Source of the DNA: Nonomuraea sp. MG754425
GTDB lineage: Bacteria > Actinomycetota > Actinomycetes > Streptosporangiales > Streptosporangiaceae
DNA: 34,998 bases
Assembly: GCF_021699195.1 (NCBI RefSeq)
Contig: NZ_SSXE01000097.1
Coordinates: 1 to 34,998 of the forward strand
Direction: 5' to 3'
The position numbers and the translations under genes are program-made. The notes beneath the pieces are model-generated. The model did no database searches, was not told where the DNA came from, and was given only the letters and a program-made list of their open reading frames with translations. Position 1 is the stretch's first letter. Every line of letters begins with the position of its first letter. Below, in pieces: positions 24,844 through 33,329 of the stretch.

Positions 24844-25683
24844 TTGGCGGCAGAAGAGCCGACGGGGAAAGCATCCATCGCCGCCGTGTTCAACCGTGCG
24901 GCGGCCGTCTATGACCAGGTCGGCGTCGACTTCTTCGGGCCCGCGGGCGTCCGGCTGGCCGAGCTCGCGGCACTCGCGCCGGGCGAGTCGGTGCTCGACG
25001 TGGGCTGCGGGCGGGGCGCGAGCCTGGTTCCGGCCGCCGCGGCGGTCGGGTCGGCCGGGTCGGTGATCGGCATCGACCTCGCCCCCGCCATGATCGACAA
25101 GACCAACGAGCGGATCGCCGAAAGCGGCCTGCGGCATGCCCGCGCGGAACTCGGCGACGCCGAGTCCCCCGGCTATCCGGAGGACTCGTTCGACGCGATC
25201 ATCGCGGGGTTCGTCGTCTTCTTCCTGTCCGATCCGGTCGCGGCGGTCGCGCGATACTCCCGGCTGCTGCGGCCCGGTGGCCGGCTGGTGATGACCGTCC
25301 GGCTCATGGACCGGCAGGAGGACACCGAGATCCCGCGCATCGTCAACGAGGCGCTCCTTCCGTTCGAGACCGGGGCCCGTCCCGCGCCGCGACGGCCGCG
25401 CGATCCGCTGGGCACCCGCGACGGCGTCGAAGAGGTGCTGGTGACCAACGGCTTCACCGGTGTGCGGGTCGTCGATGAGACCTATCACGCCCGTTTCGAC
25501 GATCCCGCCCATTACTGGCGCTGGATGTGGTCGCACGGCGCGCGGGAGAGGCTGGAGAAGATCCCGGCCGACCGGCTGGAGCCGGCGCGCGAGGCGGTCG
25601 TCTCCGCCCTTTCGGCGTTCGCCCGCGACGAGCGGTTCGTCTATCCGATTCCGGCCCGGTTCGCCGTCGCGGAAAGGGCGTGA
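24844..25683 (+). CDS. SAM-dependent class I methyltransferase
   Basis: A 279-residue methyltransferase of the UbiE/methyltransf-11 style. The N-terminal FNRAAAVYDQVGVDFF is typical of the group. Motif I is VLDVGCGRGAS (50-60), the acidic residue after it is in GSVIGIDLAP, followed by FDAIIAGFVVFFL and YSRLLRPGGRLVMTVR. The target (O, N or C methylation) is unknown. I chose TTG at 24844 because GGAGGA at 24832-24837 is 6 bases upstream; the open frame continues up to GTG 24781 without homology. It follows the adenylation gene by 93 bases on the same strand and probably tailors the product of the same pathway. It converges on the phosphatase gene 7 bases later. Confidence 0.88.
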   Translation: MAAEEPTGKASIAAVFNRAAAVYDQVGVDFFGPAGVRLAELAALAPGESVLDVGCGRGASLVPAAAAVGSAGSVIGIDLAPAMIDKTNERIAESGLRHARAELGDAESPGYPEDSFDAIIAGFVVFFLSDPVAAVARYSRLLRPGGRLVMTVRLMDRQEDTEIPRIVNEALLPFETGARPAPRRPRDPLGTRDGVEEVLVTNGFTGVRVVDETYHARFDDPAHYWRWMWSHGARERLEKIPADRLEPAREAVVSALSAFARDERFVYPIPARFAVAERA

Positions 25684-25690
25684 CGCCGCT

Positions 25691-26461
25691 TCAGTCCCGG
25701 AGTTTGGCGCGGATCGCCTCCGTGTCGGAGCCGGTCCAGCCGTGCCGGGCGAGCCAGCCCAGGACACCGCCGTCGCGGGTGTCGAGGACGGTGAGGAAGC
25801 GCTCGATGTACTGCGCGCGTGGCAGGTGCTCGCTCGCCGTCCGTGGATCCAGGTCCGCCCGGTAGGTGTCGCTTCTGCGGAGCCGGGTCAGGATGCGGTC
25901 GAGCCGGTCCGCCGTCGCGAGGTAGTCCTCGACGATGGCCGCCCGGCCGACGCCGGCGAGTTCGAGCGCGAGCGCGCACAGCACCGAGGTGCGGTCCTTG
26001 CCCGCGGCGCAGTGCACGATGGCCCCGCCGTCGTCGCGGGCCATCGTGCGCAGGGCGCTCACCACGGAGTCCGGTCGTTCCCGCAGGTAGGTGTAGTACA
26101 GCCCGGTGACGCGCCGGTCGGCGTCGCCCTGGCGTTCGTGCCAGGGCAGCACCGGGTCGGCACCGGCACTGACGGCGGCGGTGTCGCCTTCGGCGAACAG
26201 CGTGTGGTGGTGGATGGTCACCTCCGGCACGGCCGTCAGCGGACCTGGGCCTTCGAGCCGCACCTCCCGTCCTGAACGCAGGTCCACCACGTGCCTGAGC
26301 TTCAGCTCGCCGACGAGCCTGGCCACGTCAGCGGGCGTCAGCTCCTGGAGGTTGTCGGACCTGACGATCCGGCCGAACCTCGTTCTCCCGCCGTCAGTGG
26401 TGGCCAGCCCGCCCAGGTCACGGGCGTTGACGGCGCCTTCCAGCTCGATCCACCTGTTCAT
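25691..26461 (-). CDS. Tyrosine-protein phosphatase (DSP-like, PTP family)
   Basis: A 256-residue protein phosphatase of the bacterial tyrosine/serine phosphatase family. The opening NARDLGGLATTDGG and RIVRSDNLQELTPADV are family signatures. The P-loop HCAAGKDRTS gives nucleophile Cys151 and phosphate-binding Arg157, both intact. It removes phosphate from protein tyrosine or serine, or from phosphoinositide-like or small phosphoesters. GGAGGTG lies just upstream of the ATG. It follows the glycosyltransferase by 53 bases on the same strand and may be the last gene of the exporter-glf-glycosyltransferase unit, where tyrosine phosphorylation often regulates glycan export. That link is inference. 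Confidence 0.9.
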   Translation of the reverse strand: MNRWIELEGAVNARDLGGLATTDGGRTRFGRIVRSDNLQELTPADVARLVGELKLRHVVDLRSGREVRLEGPGPLTAVPEVTIHHHTLFAEGDTAAVSAGADPVLPWHERQGDADRRVTGLYYTYLRERPDSVVSALRTMARDDGGAIVHCAAGKDRTSVLCALALELAGVGRAAIVEDYLATADRLDRILTRLRRSDTYRADLDPRTASEHLPRAQYIERFLTVLDTRDGGVLGWLARHGWTGSDTEAIRAKLRD

Positions 26462-26514
26462 CGGACACCTCCGGGGATAGTCGGGAAACGGGGGGACGGC
26501 GGGCCGGCCCCGGG

Positions 26515-28521
26515 TCAGCAGGCCCGGTGCCGCCGGGCGGCGATGACGCGCCGGAAGTAGTCACCGAGCCGGGGGATGTGGGCGTCGAAGGTGAAGTCGT
26601 CGCGGTGCCTGCGCATGTTCGCCGTCCGCTCCCGGATCAGCGCCGGGTCGCGAAGCTGCGCACCGAGATGGGCGATCCCGGAGAAGGGGACGTCCACGGC
26701 GTACGAGCGGGCGAGGTTGCGAATGGCCGACGTCGATCCGTTGTGCGAGTTGTCGGCCAGGATCCACGGCAGGCCGGCCGCGGCGTAACTGCTCAGCCGC
26801 CCGGGATAATTGAGGTCGGGCCAGCTCGCGCCTCTCAGCTCGCCGTGGTTCACGCTGTCGAAGACGTGCAGCCAGCCGGCGTCGTACTGCGACAGCTCGG
26901 ACACCCACTGCAGCGGCTCGACGGCCGGGTGCAGGTGGACGTAGCCGCCGGCCACCCCTCTCGGGATCGAGTCCCCGGCCAGCTCGTGATAGGCCTGACC
27001 ATAGATGTGGACGTGGATCCCGGCGGCGGCCAGCTCCTCCCACTCGTCGACGTCCTTGCGCCACATGCCGGCGCACACGGTGTGCGTCTCGCCGGTCCGC
27101 TCGGAGAGTTTGGGCCGGAACTCGCCGCGGAACCAGTCGCGGGGCGGCAGGTCGCCGTCCATGATGAGGTCCTCGGCGCTGCGCTGCGGGATTCCGCGTA
27201 GCGCCAGCTCGAACCAGGTGCGGCACTCGTCGTTGATGAAGATCCGGCCGTCGCTGCGGGACATGAGACGGACGAGGCCGGGCCACAGCGCGTGCTCGAT
27301 GGCATGCCCGGGGCTCTCCTTGAAGTGCCAGACGAAGGGGGCGTCGAGCCCGGCGTCCATGACCTGCTCGGCCAGCGGGATCGAGGACCAGTTCAGCCCG
27401 GCGTAGATGACGTCCGGCCGGAAGTCCGCCGCCGCGCGCCGCCAGTCGCCCGTCGCCGGGATGTCGCGGATGTGCCCCCAGGGAAAGGGCCCGGTGGCCA
27501 TCCACACGTCCGGGTCGGGATGCCATATTCCGGCCAGCTCGTGACCGGCCCGTTCCAGGACGAGGAGGCGTTCGGGATTGAAGCCCAGATCGCCCACGAC
27601 CAGGATGCGCAGCGCCGGGCCGGCGGACGCGGCTTCGGGCGGCGGCGCGTAGCCGACGTCGGAGCGGCGCTTCTCGTGGACGGGCCGTCCGCACCAGGGA
27701 CGCCAGTCCAGGTACTGCCCGGCGGGCACGCCGTAGTACGAGCGGTAGCGGGGCAGCCCGCCGACCGGCCACCCGTACCGGCCGGGCGTGCCGCCGATGA
27801 TGCGGTGGTGTTGCAGGGGATGCTGCACCCACTGGCACGTGGTCGTCCCGGCGTGGCGGAAGGTCGCCCCGAGCCGGATGAACCGCCGCCACTGGTCCGC
27901 CTCGATGGCGTCGGTGACGTATTCGTCGCGCGTGGTCCACGGGGACCGCTGCTCGAAGTCCCTGCGGTGCATGACCTGGACCATCGCCAGGATGTTGCCG
28001 CTCTTGAGCGTGTCCAGCCACCGCACCGGGGCCGGGGAGTTGAGCGTCTCGATCTCGCGGCCGACGACCTCGTCGCCGCGCAGGGTGGCCGCTCCCATGC
28101 GGGAGGCCACGAGGCCCCGGTTGAAGGCCATGTGCACGCCGCCGTACGCGATGTGCACGCCGGGGTCCTCGTCGAGCACCGCGACCAGCCTCTCCAGGTG
28201 GTCGGCGTGGTAGATGTCGTCGGTCGGCAGGTAGGCGAGGTAGGTGCCGGTGGCGTGGCGGGTCGCGAGGTTCAGCGCCGCCCCGAGGCCGAGGTTGCGC
28301 TCGTTGCGGAGATAGGTCACCCGCTCGTCCCAGATCTCCTTGAGCAGGTCGTGCAGGAGTTCGTGCGTATGGTCGTGGGAGCCGTCGTTGACGATGACGA
28401 GCTCCCAGTCGCGGTAGGTCTGGGCGCGCAGGCTCTCGATGGCCCGGGGGATGAAGGCCGCCTGCTGGTACGTCGGCATGAGGACGGAGACTTTCGGCCG
28501 GCCGGCGGCGGGATCGCTCAT
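26515..28521 (-). CDS. Two-domain glycosyltransferase (GT2 plus GT-B-like domain)
   Basis: A 668-residue protein with two fused domains. The N-terminal part (10 to about 240) is a family-2 GT-A glycosyltransferase: VSVLMPTYQQAAFIPRAIESLRAQTY, NDGSHDHTHE, NLGLGAALNLA, and the metal/sugar-nucleotide acidic pair Asp101-Asp102 in LPTDDIYHADHLE. After a linker with many aromatics, the C-terminal half from about 303 (ALRILVVGDLGFNPERLLVLERAG) looks like a GT-B-type or CgeB/DUF3880-like glycosyltransferase, ending in WPDLNYPGRLSSYAAAGLPWILAD. Two transfer steps, or one catalytic and one binding domain, are possible. It lies 65 bases after glf, so a galactofuranosyl donor is a reasonable guess. The acceptor is unknown. 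Confidence 0.85.
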   Translation of the reverse strand: MSDPAAGRPKVSVLMPTYQQAAFIPRAIESLRAQTYRDWELVIVNDGSHDHTHELLHDLLKEIWDERVTYLRNERNLGLGAALNLATRHATGTYLAYLPTDDIYHADHLERLVAVLDEDPGVHIAYGGVHMAFNRGLVASRMGAATLRGDEVVGREIETLNSPAPVRWLDTLKSGNILAMVQVMHRRDFEQRSPWTTRDEYVTDAIEADQWRRFIRLGATFRHAGTTTCQWVQHPLQHHRIIGGTPGRYGWPVGGLPRYRSYYGVPAGQYLDWRPWCGRPVHEKRRSDVGYAPPPEAASAGPALRILVVGDLGFNPERLLVLERAGHELAGIWHPDPDVWMATGPFPWGHIRDIPATGDWRRAAADFRPDVIYAGLNWSSIPLAEQVMDAGLDAPFVWHFKESPGHAIEHALWPGLVRLMSRSDGRIFINDECRTWFELALRGIPQRSAEDLIMDGDLPPRDWFRGEFRPKLSERTGETHTVCAGMWRKDVDEWEELAAAGIHVHIYGQAYHELAGDSIPRGVAGGYVHLHPAVEPLQWVSELSQYDAGWLHVFDSVNHGELRGASWPDLNYPGRLSSYAAAGLPWILADNSHNGSTSAIRNLARSYAVDVPFSGIAHLGAQLRDPALIRERTANMRRHRDDFTFDAHIPRLGDYFRRVIAARRHRAC

Positions 28522-28586
28522 GATGGGAAGGCTCCCTTTCCTGCGCGCGTGACCGCGCTGTGCTGGTGATGGTCGGTGGCCGGCGG

Positions 28587-29726
28587 TCAGGATCGCGTGC
28601 GGGCGAGGTGCGGCAGCAGCCGCGACTCGAACAGGTGCAGCGCCGACCCGATGGCCATGTGCATGTCCAGATACCGGTACGAGCCCAGCCGGCCGCCGAA
28701 GAAGACCCCCGGCTCCCTGCGGGCCAGCTCCCGGTAGCGGCGCAGCGCCGCGCGGTCCGCCGGCGCGTTGATCGGGTAGTACGGCTCGTCCCGCGGGCCG
28801 GCGAAGCGGGAGAACTCCCGCATGATCACGGTCTTGTCGGCCGGATAGTGCGCGCGCTCCGGATGCAGGTGCCGGAACTCGTGGATCCGGGTGTAGGCCA
28901 CGTCCAGGTCGGCGTAGTTGAGCACCGAGGTGCCCTGGTGGTCCCCGACCGGCAGCACCTCGGTCTCGAGATCGAGGGTGCGCCATCCGAGCCGGCCCTC
29001 CGAGTAGCCGAAGTACCGGTCCACGGGGCCCGTGTAGACGACCGGGACGTCCTCGGCGAGGTCGCGCCGCATCTCGAAGAAGTCCACGTTCAGCCGGACC
29101 TCGATGTTGCGGTGATCGCACATGTTCTCCAGCCACGCCGTGTAACCGTTCGCGGGCAGCCCTTCGTAGGTGTCGGAGAAGTAGCGGTTGTCGAAGGTGA
29201 AGCGGACGGGCAGCCGTCCGATGGTCTCGCCGGGCAGCTCGCGGGGATCGGTCTGCCACTGCTTGAGCGTGTAGTCGCGGATGAACGCTTCGTAGAGCGG
29301 CCTGCCGATCGTGGAGACGGCCTTGCCCTCCAGCGTGCCGGTGTCGAGTTGCTCCTCCTTCTGCGTGCTGAGCAGGGCGCGGGCCTCGTGCGGTGTCAGC
29401 ACCCTGCCGAAGTAGCTGCAGATGGTGCCCAGGTTGATGGGCAGCGAGTAGACCCTGCCCTGGTGGACGGTGAAGACCTGGTGCCGGTAGCCGGTGAAGT
29501 CGGTGAACTTGTTCGCGTATCGCCACACCCGCTCGTTGGAGGTGTGGAAGATGTGCGAGCCGTAACGGTGGACCTCGATGCCGGTCTCGCCGTCGATCTC
29601 GCTGTAGGCGTTGCCGCCGATGTGCGGGCGGCGATCGATCAGCGTGACCCGTAGGCCGAGTTCCGACGCGCATCTCTCGGCGATGGTGAGTCCGAAGAGC
29701 CCCGCGCCGACGATGAGGATGTCCAT
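28587..29726 (-). CDS. glf: UDP-galactopyranose mutase
   Basis: A 379-residue flavoenzyme that converts UDP-galactopyranose to UDP-galactofuranose in the cytoplasm. Seen directly: FAD motif GAGLFGLTIAER at 7-18, IGGNAYSEIDGETGIEVHRYGSHIFHT, the LPINLGTICSYFG substrate loop, FIRDYTLKQWQTDPRELP and the C-terminal FFGGRLGSYRYLDMHMAIGSALHL. Length is normal for bacterial Glf. It starts 3 bases after the ABC exporter stop, with GGAG upstream, so it belongs to the same transcript. It should supply the galactofuranose donor to the glycosyltransferase that follows. Confidence 0.96.
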   Translation of the reverse strand: MDILIVGAGLFGLTIAERCASELGLRVTLIDRRPHIGGNAYSEIDGETGIEVHRYGSHIFHTSNERVWRYANKFTDFTGYRHQVFTVHQGRVYSLPINLGTICSYFGRVLTPHEARALLSTQKEEQLDTGTLEGKAVSTIGRPLYEAFIRDYTLKQWQTDPRELPGETIGRLPVRFTFDNRYFSDTYEGLPANGYTAWLENMCDHRNIEVRLNVDFFEMRRDLAEDVPVVYTGPVDRYFGYSEGRLGWRTLDLETEVLPVGDHQGTSVLNYADLDVAYTRIHEFRHLHPERAHYPADKTVIMREFSRFAGPRDEPYYPINAPADRAALRRYRELARREPGVFFGGRLGSYRYLDMHMAIGSALHLFESRLLPHLARTRS

Positions 29727-29729
29727 GCA

Positions 29730-31523
29730 CTACTCCAGGCCAGAGGTGTACGTGCCATGGCCGGTTCGGCCGCCGTGGTAGGCCTCCCAGAGCCGGTGGT
29801 AGGCGCCCCTGCGCGGGAGGAGTTCGTCGTGGGTGCCGATCTCCACGAGCCTGCCGTCCACCAGGACCGCGATGCGGTCGGCCCGGCGGGCGGCGTGCAG
29901 GTGGTGCACGATGGAGACGACCGTGCGGCCGGCCAGGAAACGGGCCAGGGCCTCCTCGGTGCCGCGTACCGCCGACGGGCTCAGCATCGAGGTCGCCTCG
30001 TCCAGCACGAGCACCTTCGGGCCGGCCAGCAGGATGCGGGCGAGGGCGAGTTGCTGGGCCCGGCCGGGCGGGAGCGGGCCGTGGCCGCCGGCGTCGATCC
30101 GGGTCTCGAACTTCTCCGGGAGCTGCGTGGCCCAGTCCGCCGCCCCCACGGCGGACAGCGCCTCTTCCAGCTCGGCGTCCGTGGCGTCGGGGGCGGCGAT
30201 GCGCAGGTTCTCGCCGAGGGTGCCCACGAAGACGTGGCTCTCCTGGGTGGTGAGCATCACCTGCCGGCGCAGTGCCGCGAGCCCCAGGTCGGCCAGCGGG
30301 ACGCGGCCGAGCGTCACGCTGCCGGCGGTGGCCACGTCGATCCCGGCCAGGAGGCGGGCGAGGGTGGTCTTGCCCGCTCCCGTGGGGCCGACCAGCGCGA
30401 GGTGTTCGCCGGGGCGCAGGTCGAGGTCGATGCCGTGCAGGACCTCGCGGGCGGCGGCGTCGTAGGTGTAGCGGACGGCGCTGGCTTCGAGCAGGGCACC
30501 GGCCGGGACCCGCCGGGTCCGCCCGCCCGGTTCGCCGGCCGGCATGACGCCGACGAGCCGGGCCAGGGACGCGCCGCCCATCTGCAACTGGTCGAGGCTG
30601 TCCACGATGTTGATCATGTGCAGGGCGAGGGTCTGCATCAGCAGCGCGACCGTGGTGACGGTGCCGAGGTCGGCCTGCCCGGTCCTGATCAGGATCAGCC
30701 CGAGGACGAGGGTGGTGAACGTGGGCAGCAGCGAGCAGAGGTCGAGGGCGGGGAAGAGTGCGCCGCGCAGCCGGATGCTGCGGTGGAAGGCGGACCGCGT
30801 GCGGGTGATCTCCTCCTCCAGGCGGCCGGCCCGGCGGTGCCGCCAGCGCAGGGCGTCGATGGTCCTGGCGCCGTCCGCGCTCTCCGCGACGACGGCGTGC
30901 ATGGCGGCCTGCTGGGCCATGAGCGCGCCGAACGCTCGCGGATAGCGGGCGAAGTACCAGCGCACGGCCGGCACCAGGATGGGGAGCACGATCAGGACGG
31001 TGAGCGTGAGCGGCGGGGACACCGCGAGCGAACCCACCAGGAGGACCAGGACGGTGGTGGCGTTGGCGAAGAAGGCGGGCAGCGCGTAGCGGAAGGTCAG
31101 CCCGACCTGATCGGTGTCGGCCGTCACCCGGGAGAGCAGGTCTCCGGTGTCGAGCCGTTCCACCGCCGTCAGGGGCAGGGTGAGCAGCCCGCCGAGGAAG
31201 TCCTCGCGCAGGCGGCCGAGCAGCCGCTCGGCGAGCAGGAGCACCGAGCGGGCGGCCCACCAGGACAGCAGCGTCTGGGCCAGCAGGAAGGCGCCGCCGA
31301 GGAGAGCACTCAGGTTGAGCCGGTGCAGCAGATCCGGGCCGGTGTCGCCGGTGACCCTGTTCGCGATCAGGGCCGCCATCCCGCCGAGCACGTTCGGCAG
31401 GCCGAGGGCGGCCAGCGCGGCGGCGACGTTCAGGACCGCGGAGACGGCGACCGAACGGGACTCGCCCCGCAGGAGCGTGCGGGCGTAGCGGCGGACCCGC
31501 TCCGGCCCGGCGGTGGCCCTCAT
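29730..31523 (-). CDS. ABC exporter half-transporter with degenerate signature motif
   Basis: A 597-residue half-transporter: a six-segment exporter membrane domain (about 25-310) followed by an ATPase domain. Walker A GPTGAGKTT (379-387, Lys385), Walker B LVLDEATS with Asp508 and Glu509, and switch His540 in SIVHHL are intact. The signature is not: LSGGQ is replaced by LPPGR at 484-488. It can therefore bind and hydrolyse ATP only in the site completed by its partner's good signature. Its start overlaps the stop of the partner gene (ATGA), indicating a heterodimer made from one transcript. Substrate unknown; context suggests the product of this locus or a lipid-linked glycan. Confidence 0.9.
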   Translation of the reverse strand: MRATAGPERVRRYARTLLRGESRSVAVSAVLNVAAALAALGLPNVLGGMAALIANRVTGDTGPDLLHRLNLSALLGGAFLLAQTLLSWWAARSVLLLAERLLGRLREDFLGGLLTLPLTAVERLDTGDLLSRVTADTDQVGLTFRYALPAFFANATTVLVLLVGSLAVSPPLTLTVLIVLPILVPAVRWYFARYPRAFGALMAQQAAMHAVVAESADGARTIDALRWRHRRAGRLEEEITRTRSAFHRSIRLRGALFPALDLCSLLPTFTTLVLGLILIRTGQADLGTVTTVALLMQTLALHMINIVDSLDQLQMGGASLARLVGVMPAGEPGGRTRRVPAGALLEASAVRYTYDAAAREVLHGIDLDLRPGEHLALVGPTGAGKTTLARLLAGIDVATAGSVTLGRVPLADLGLAALRRQVMLTTQESHVFVGTLGENLRIAAPDATDAELEEALSAVGAADWATQLPEKFETRIDAGGHGPLPPGRAQQLALARILLAGPKVLVLDEATSMLSPSAVRGTEEALARFLAGRTVVSIVHHLHAARRADRIAVLVDGRLVEIGTHDELLPRRGAYHRLWEAYHGGRTGHGTYTSGLE

Positions 31524-33235
31524 CGCCGCACGCAGTCGCGGTAGGGCCGGTGCCGCAGCAACTCGGCATGGGTGCCGCGGAGGACCTCCGCGCCGTGGAA
31601 GACGACTTCGTCGGCGTCGGCCAGGAGCTGGGGGGAGGAGGTGGCCACGACGGTGGTGCGGCCGGCGCGGTGGCTCGCGAGCCGGGCGCTGATGCGGGCC
31701 TCGGTGCGGGCGTCGACGGCGGTGGTGGGACGGTCGAGGAGCAGGATGTCGCCGCCGGCGAGCAGGGCGCGGGCCAGCAGCAGGCGCTGGACCTGGCCGC
31801 CGGACAGCCCGCGGCCCCGCTCGCCGAGGTGCACCCGCGTCTCGTACGTCCGGCCGGGCGGGGGGTCGTGGTCGACGTGGGACGGATCGAGCCCGACGAT
31901 GTCGAGGGCGGAGGCGGTGTGCAGGGCGCGGACGATCTCCTCGGCGGTACGTCGTCCGTCCACGTCGAGCTGGTCGTGCAGGTCGCCGCTGAACAGGTGG
32001 GCGTCGTGGTGCAGCAGATGGATGTGGGCGCGGACCTCCTCCATGGCGATCTCGGTGAGCGGCACCCCGGCGAGCTGCCCCGCCGGCTCGGTGTGCCGGG
32101 CCAGACGGTCGAGTACGGCGGTCGCGCGCTCCGGGGACTCGTCCACCAGGGCGGTGAGGCGGCCGGACACGAAGGTGAGGCCGGTCTCAGGATCGCGCAG
32201 TTCGCCCTGCCGGCGGAGGGTCGCCGTGCCACGGGCCCTGGCGGGCGGCTGGGCCGTCAGGAAACCGTGGATGCGCCGGGCGGCGACCCGGGCGTGCGCG
32301 AAGTGGTTGATGCCCATGATGGTGGTGCGCAACGGACGTACCAGCAGGGTGAGATAGCCGTAGAAGGCGATGAAGACGCCCGGGGCGATGTCTCCCGCGA
32401 CCGCCTTGTGGGTGCTCCACAGGACCACGACGAGGAGCAGGATGCCGGGCAGCAGCACCTGCGCCCCTTCCAGGACGGCCCGCGAGCGGGCCACGGCCTC
32501 GCCGTCGCGTCGCAGGTCGCGGGAGGCGGTGCGGTAGCGGCCGGCGAAGTACTCCTCGCCGCCGAGCCCGCGCAGGACCCGCAACCCGGTCACGGTGTCT
32601 CCCGCGAGGGTGTTCGCGGTGGCGATCCCGGCGCGCTGGGCGCTCTTGCGCGTCTCCAGCGCGCGGAAGGTGGGACGCAGGCACAGCAGCATGACGGGCA
32701 TGCCCAGCAGCACGGTGAGAGCCAGGTCGGCCGCCTGCGTGGCGAGCAGCGTCACGGCCACGCCGTAGGAGAAGAGGCTGCCGCCGAGCATGCCGATGTA
32801 GGAGATGAGATAGCCGAAGGTGACCGCGTCGGCCGAGGTGATGGAGACGATGTCGCCGGTGCTGAAGCGGCGGCCGATCTCGCCGCCGAGCCGCATGATC
32901 TGCTGCAGGACGGCGCGCTCGGTGCGGATGATGCCGTCCATGCGGGCCAGTTCCAGCACTGTCCAGGCGCCGTAGCCGCTGAGCGTCACCACGGCGATGA
33001 CGCCGGCCAGCGCCACCACCCAGCCGGTCAGCCCCCGGCCGTCGCCGATGCCGCTCTGCAATGCCTGACCGACCAGATAGGGCACCAGGATCTGCGCGCC
33101 GAAGAACAGGCAGTACAGAAAGACCAGCAGGAAAATGCGATATCGCTGCGCGCCCAGCAACCACCCGAAGACGGCGCGGACGGGGCCGTGGGCCGACGCG
33201 AAGTTCGGCAATGGCGCCGCGGCACTGTATGTCAT
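31520..33235 (-). CDS. ABC exporter half-transporter with lost Walker A and catalytic Glu
   Basis: A 571-residue half-transporter with an exporter membrane domain (about 20-325) and an ATPase domain. Its signature LSGGQ (477-481) is perfect, but the Walker A region reads VDESPERAT (364-372), with neither glycine loop nor lysine, Walker B ends LLLDRP (Asp501, Arg502 in place of Glu), and the switch His is Ser533 in VVATSSPQ. It thus donates only its signature to the partner's active site. Start chosen at the ATG with GGAG 8 bases upstream; the open frame extends 26 codons further without support. First gene of the exporter-glf-glycosyltransferase-phosphatase unit. Confidence 0.9.
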   Translation of the reverse strand: MTYSAAAPLPNFASAHGPVRAVFGWLLGAQRYRIFLLVFLYCLFFGAQILVPYLVGQALQSGIGDGRGLTGWVVALAGVIAVVTLSGYGAWTVLELARMDGIIRTERAVLQQIMRLGGEIGRRFSTGDIVSITSADAVTFGYLISYIGMLGGSLFSYGVAVTLLATQAADLALTVLLGMPVMLLCLRPTFRALETRKSAQRAGIATANTLAGDTVTGLRVLRGLGGEEYFAGRYRTASRDLRRDGEAVARSRAVLEGAQVLLPGILLLVVVLWSTHKAVAGDIAPGVFIAFYGYLTLLVRPLRTTIMGINHFAHARVAARRIHGFLTAQPPARARGTATLRRQGELRDPETGLTFVSGRLTALVDESPERATAVLDRLARHTEPAGQLAGVPLTEIAMEEVRAHIHLLHHDAHLFSGDLHDQLDVDGRRTAEEIVRALHTASALDIVGLDPSHVDHDPPPGRTYETRVHLGERGRGLSGGQVQRLLLARALLAGGDILLLDRPTTAVDARTEARISARLASHRAGRTTVVATSSPQLLADADEVVFHGAEVLRGTHAELLRHRPYRDCVRR

Positions 33236-33329
33236 ATCCAACTCCGTCTGGCAGTTATATAAGACGTCATGATACGCTGCGCAAAATGTTTTTGGAATCG
33301 GTGTCGGCGGCAAAACGGAGAGATAAGCC
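33236..33329. promoter_or_regulatory. AT-rich divergent promoter region
   Basis: The 94 bases between the divergent ABC exporter and COG5610-like genes are clearly richer in A/T than their surroundings. On the - strand, TTGCGC (33284-33279) is followed after 17 bases by TATATA (33261-33256) or after 19 bases by TATAAC (33259-33254), placing RNA start just before the GGAG of the exporter gene. A GACGTC palindrome at 33263-33268 lies between the boxes. I could not place a convincing + strand promoter. Confidence 0.35.

Noticed and set aside
22693..25767. A 1024-codon open frame on the - strand
   Set aside because: Its translation is Arg/Gly/His-rich low-complexity text lying antisense to the SARP, adenylation and methyltransferase genes, all of which carry family motifs.
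26501..26510. GGGCCGGCCC as terminator between glycosyltransferase and phosphatase genes
   Set aside because: A 10-base palindrome with no loop cannot form a useful hairpin, and there is no U tail.
26515..32232. A single 1905-codon open frame on the - strand
   Set aside because: Only its last 668 codons are a real protein (the glycosyltransferase). The rest runs out of frame through glf and the two exporter genes, whose own frames show clear motifs. Long open shadow frames are expected in DNA this rich in G+C.
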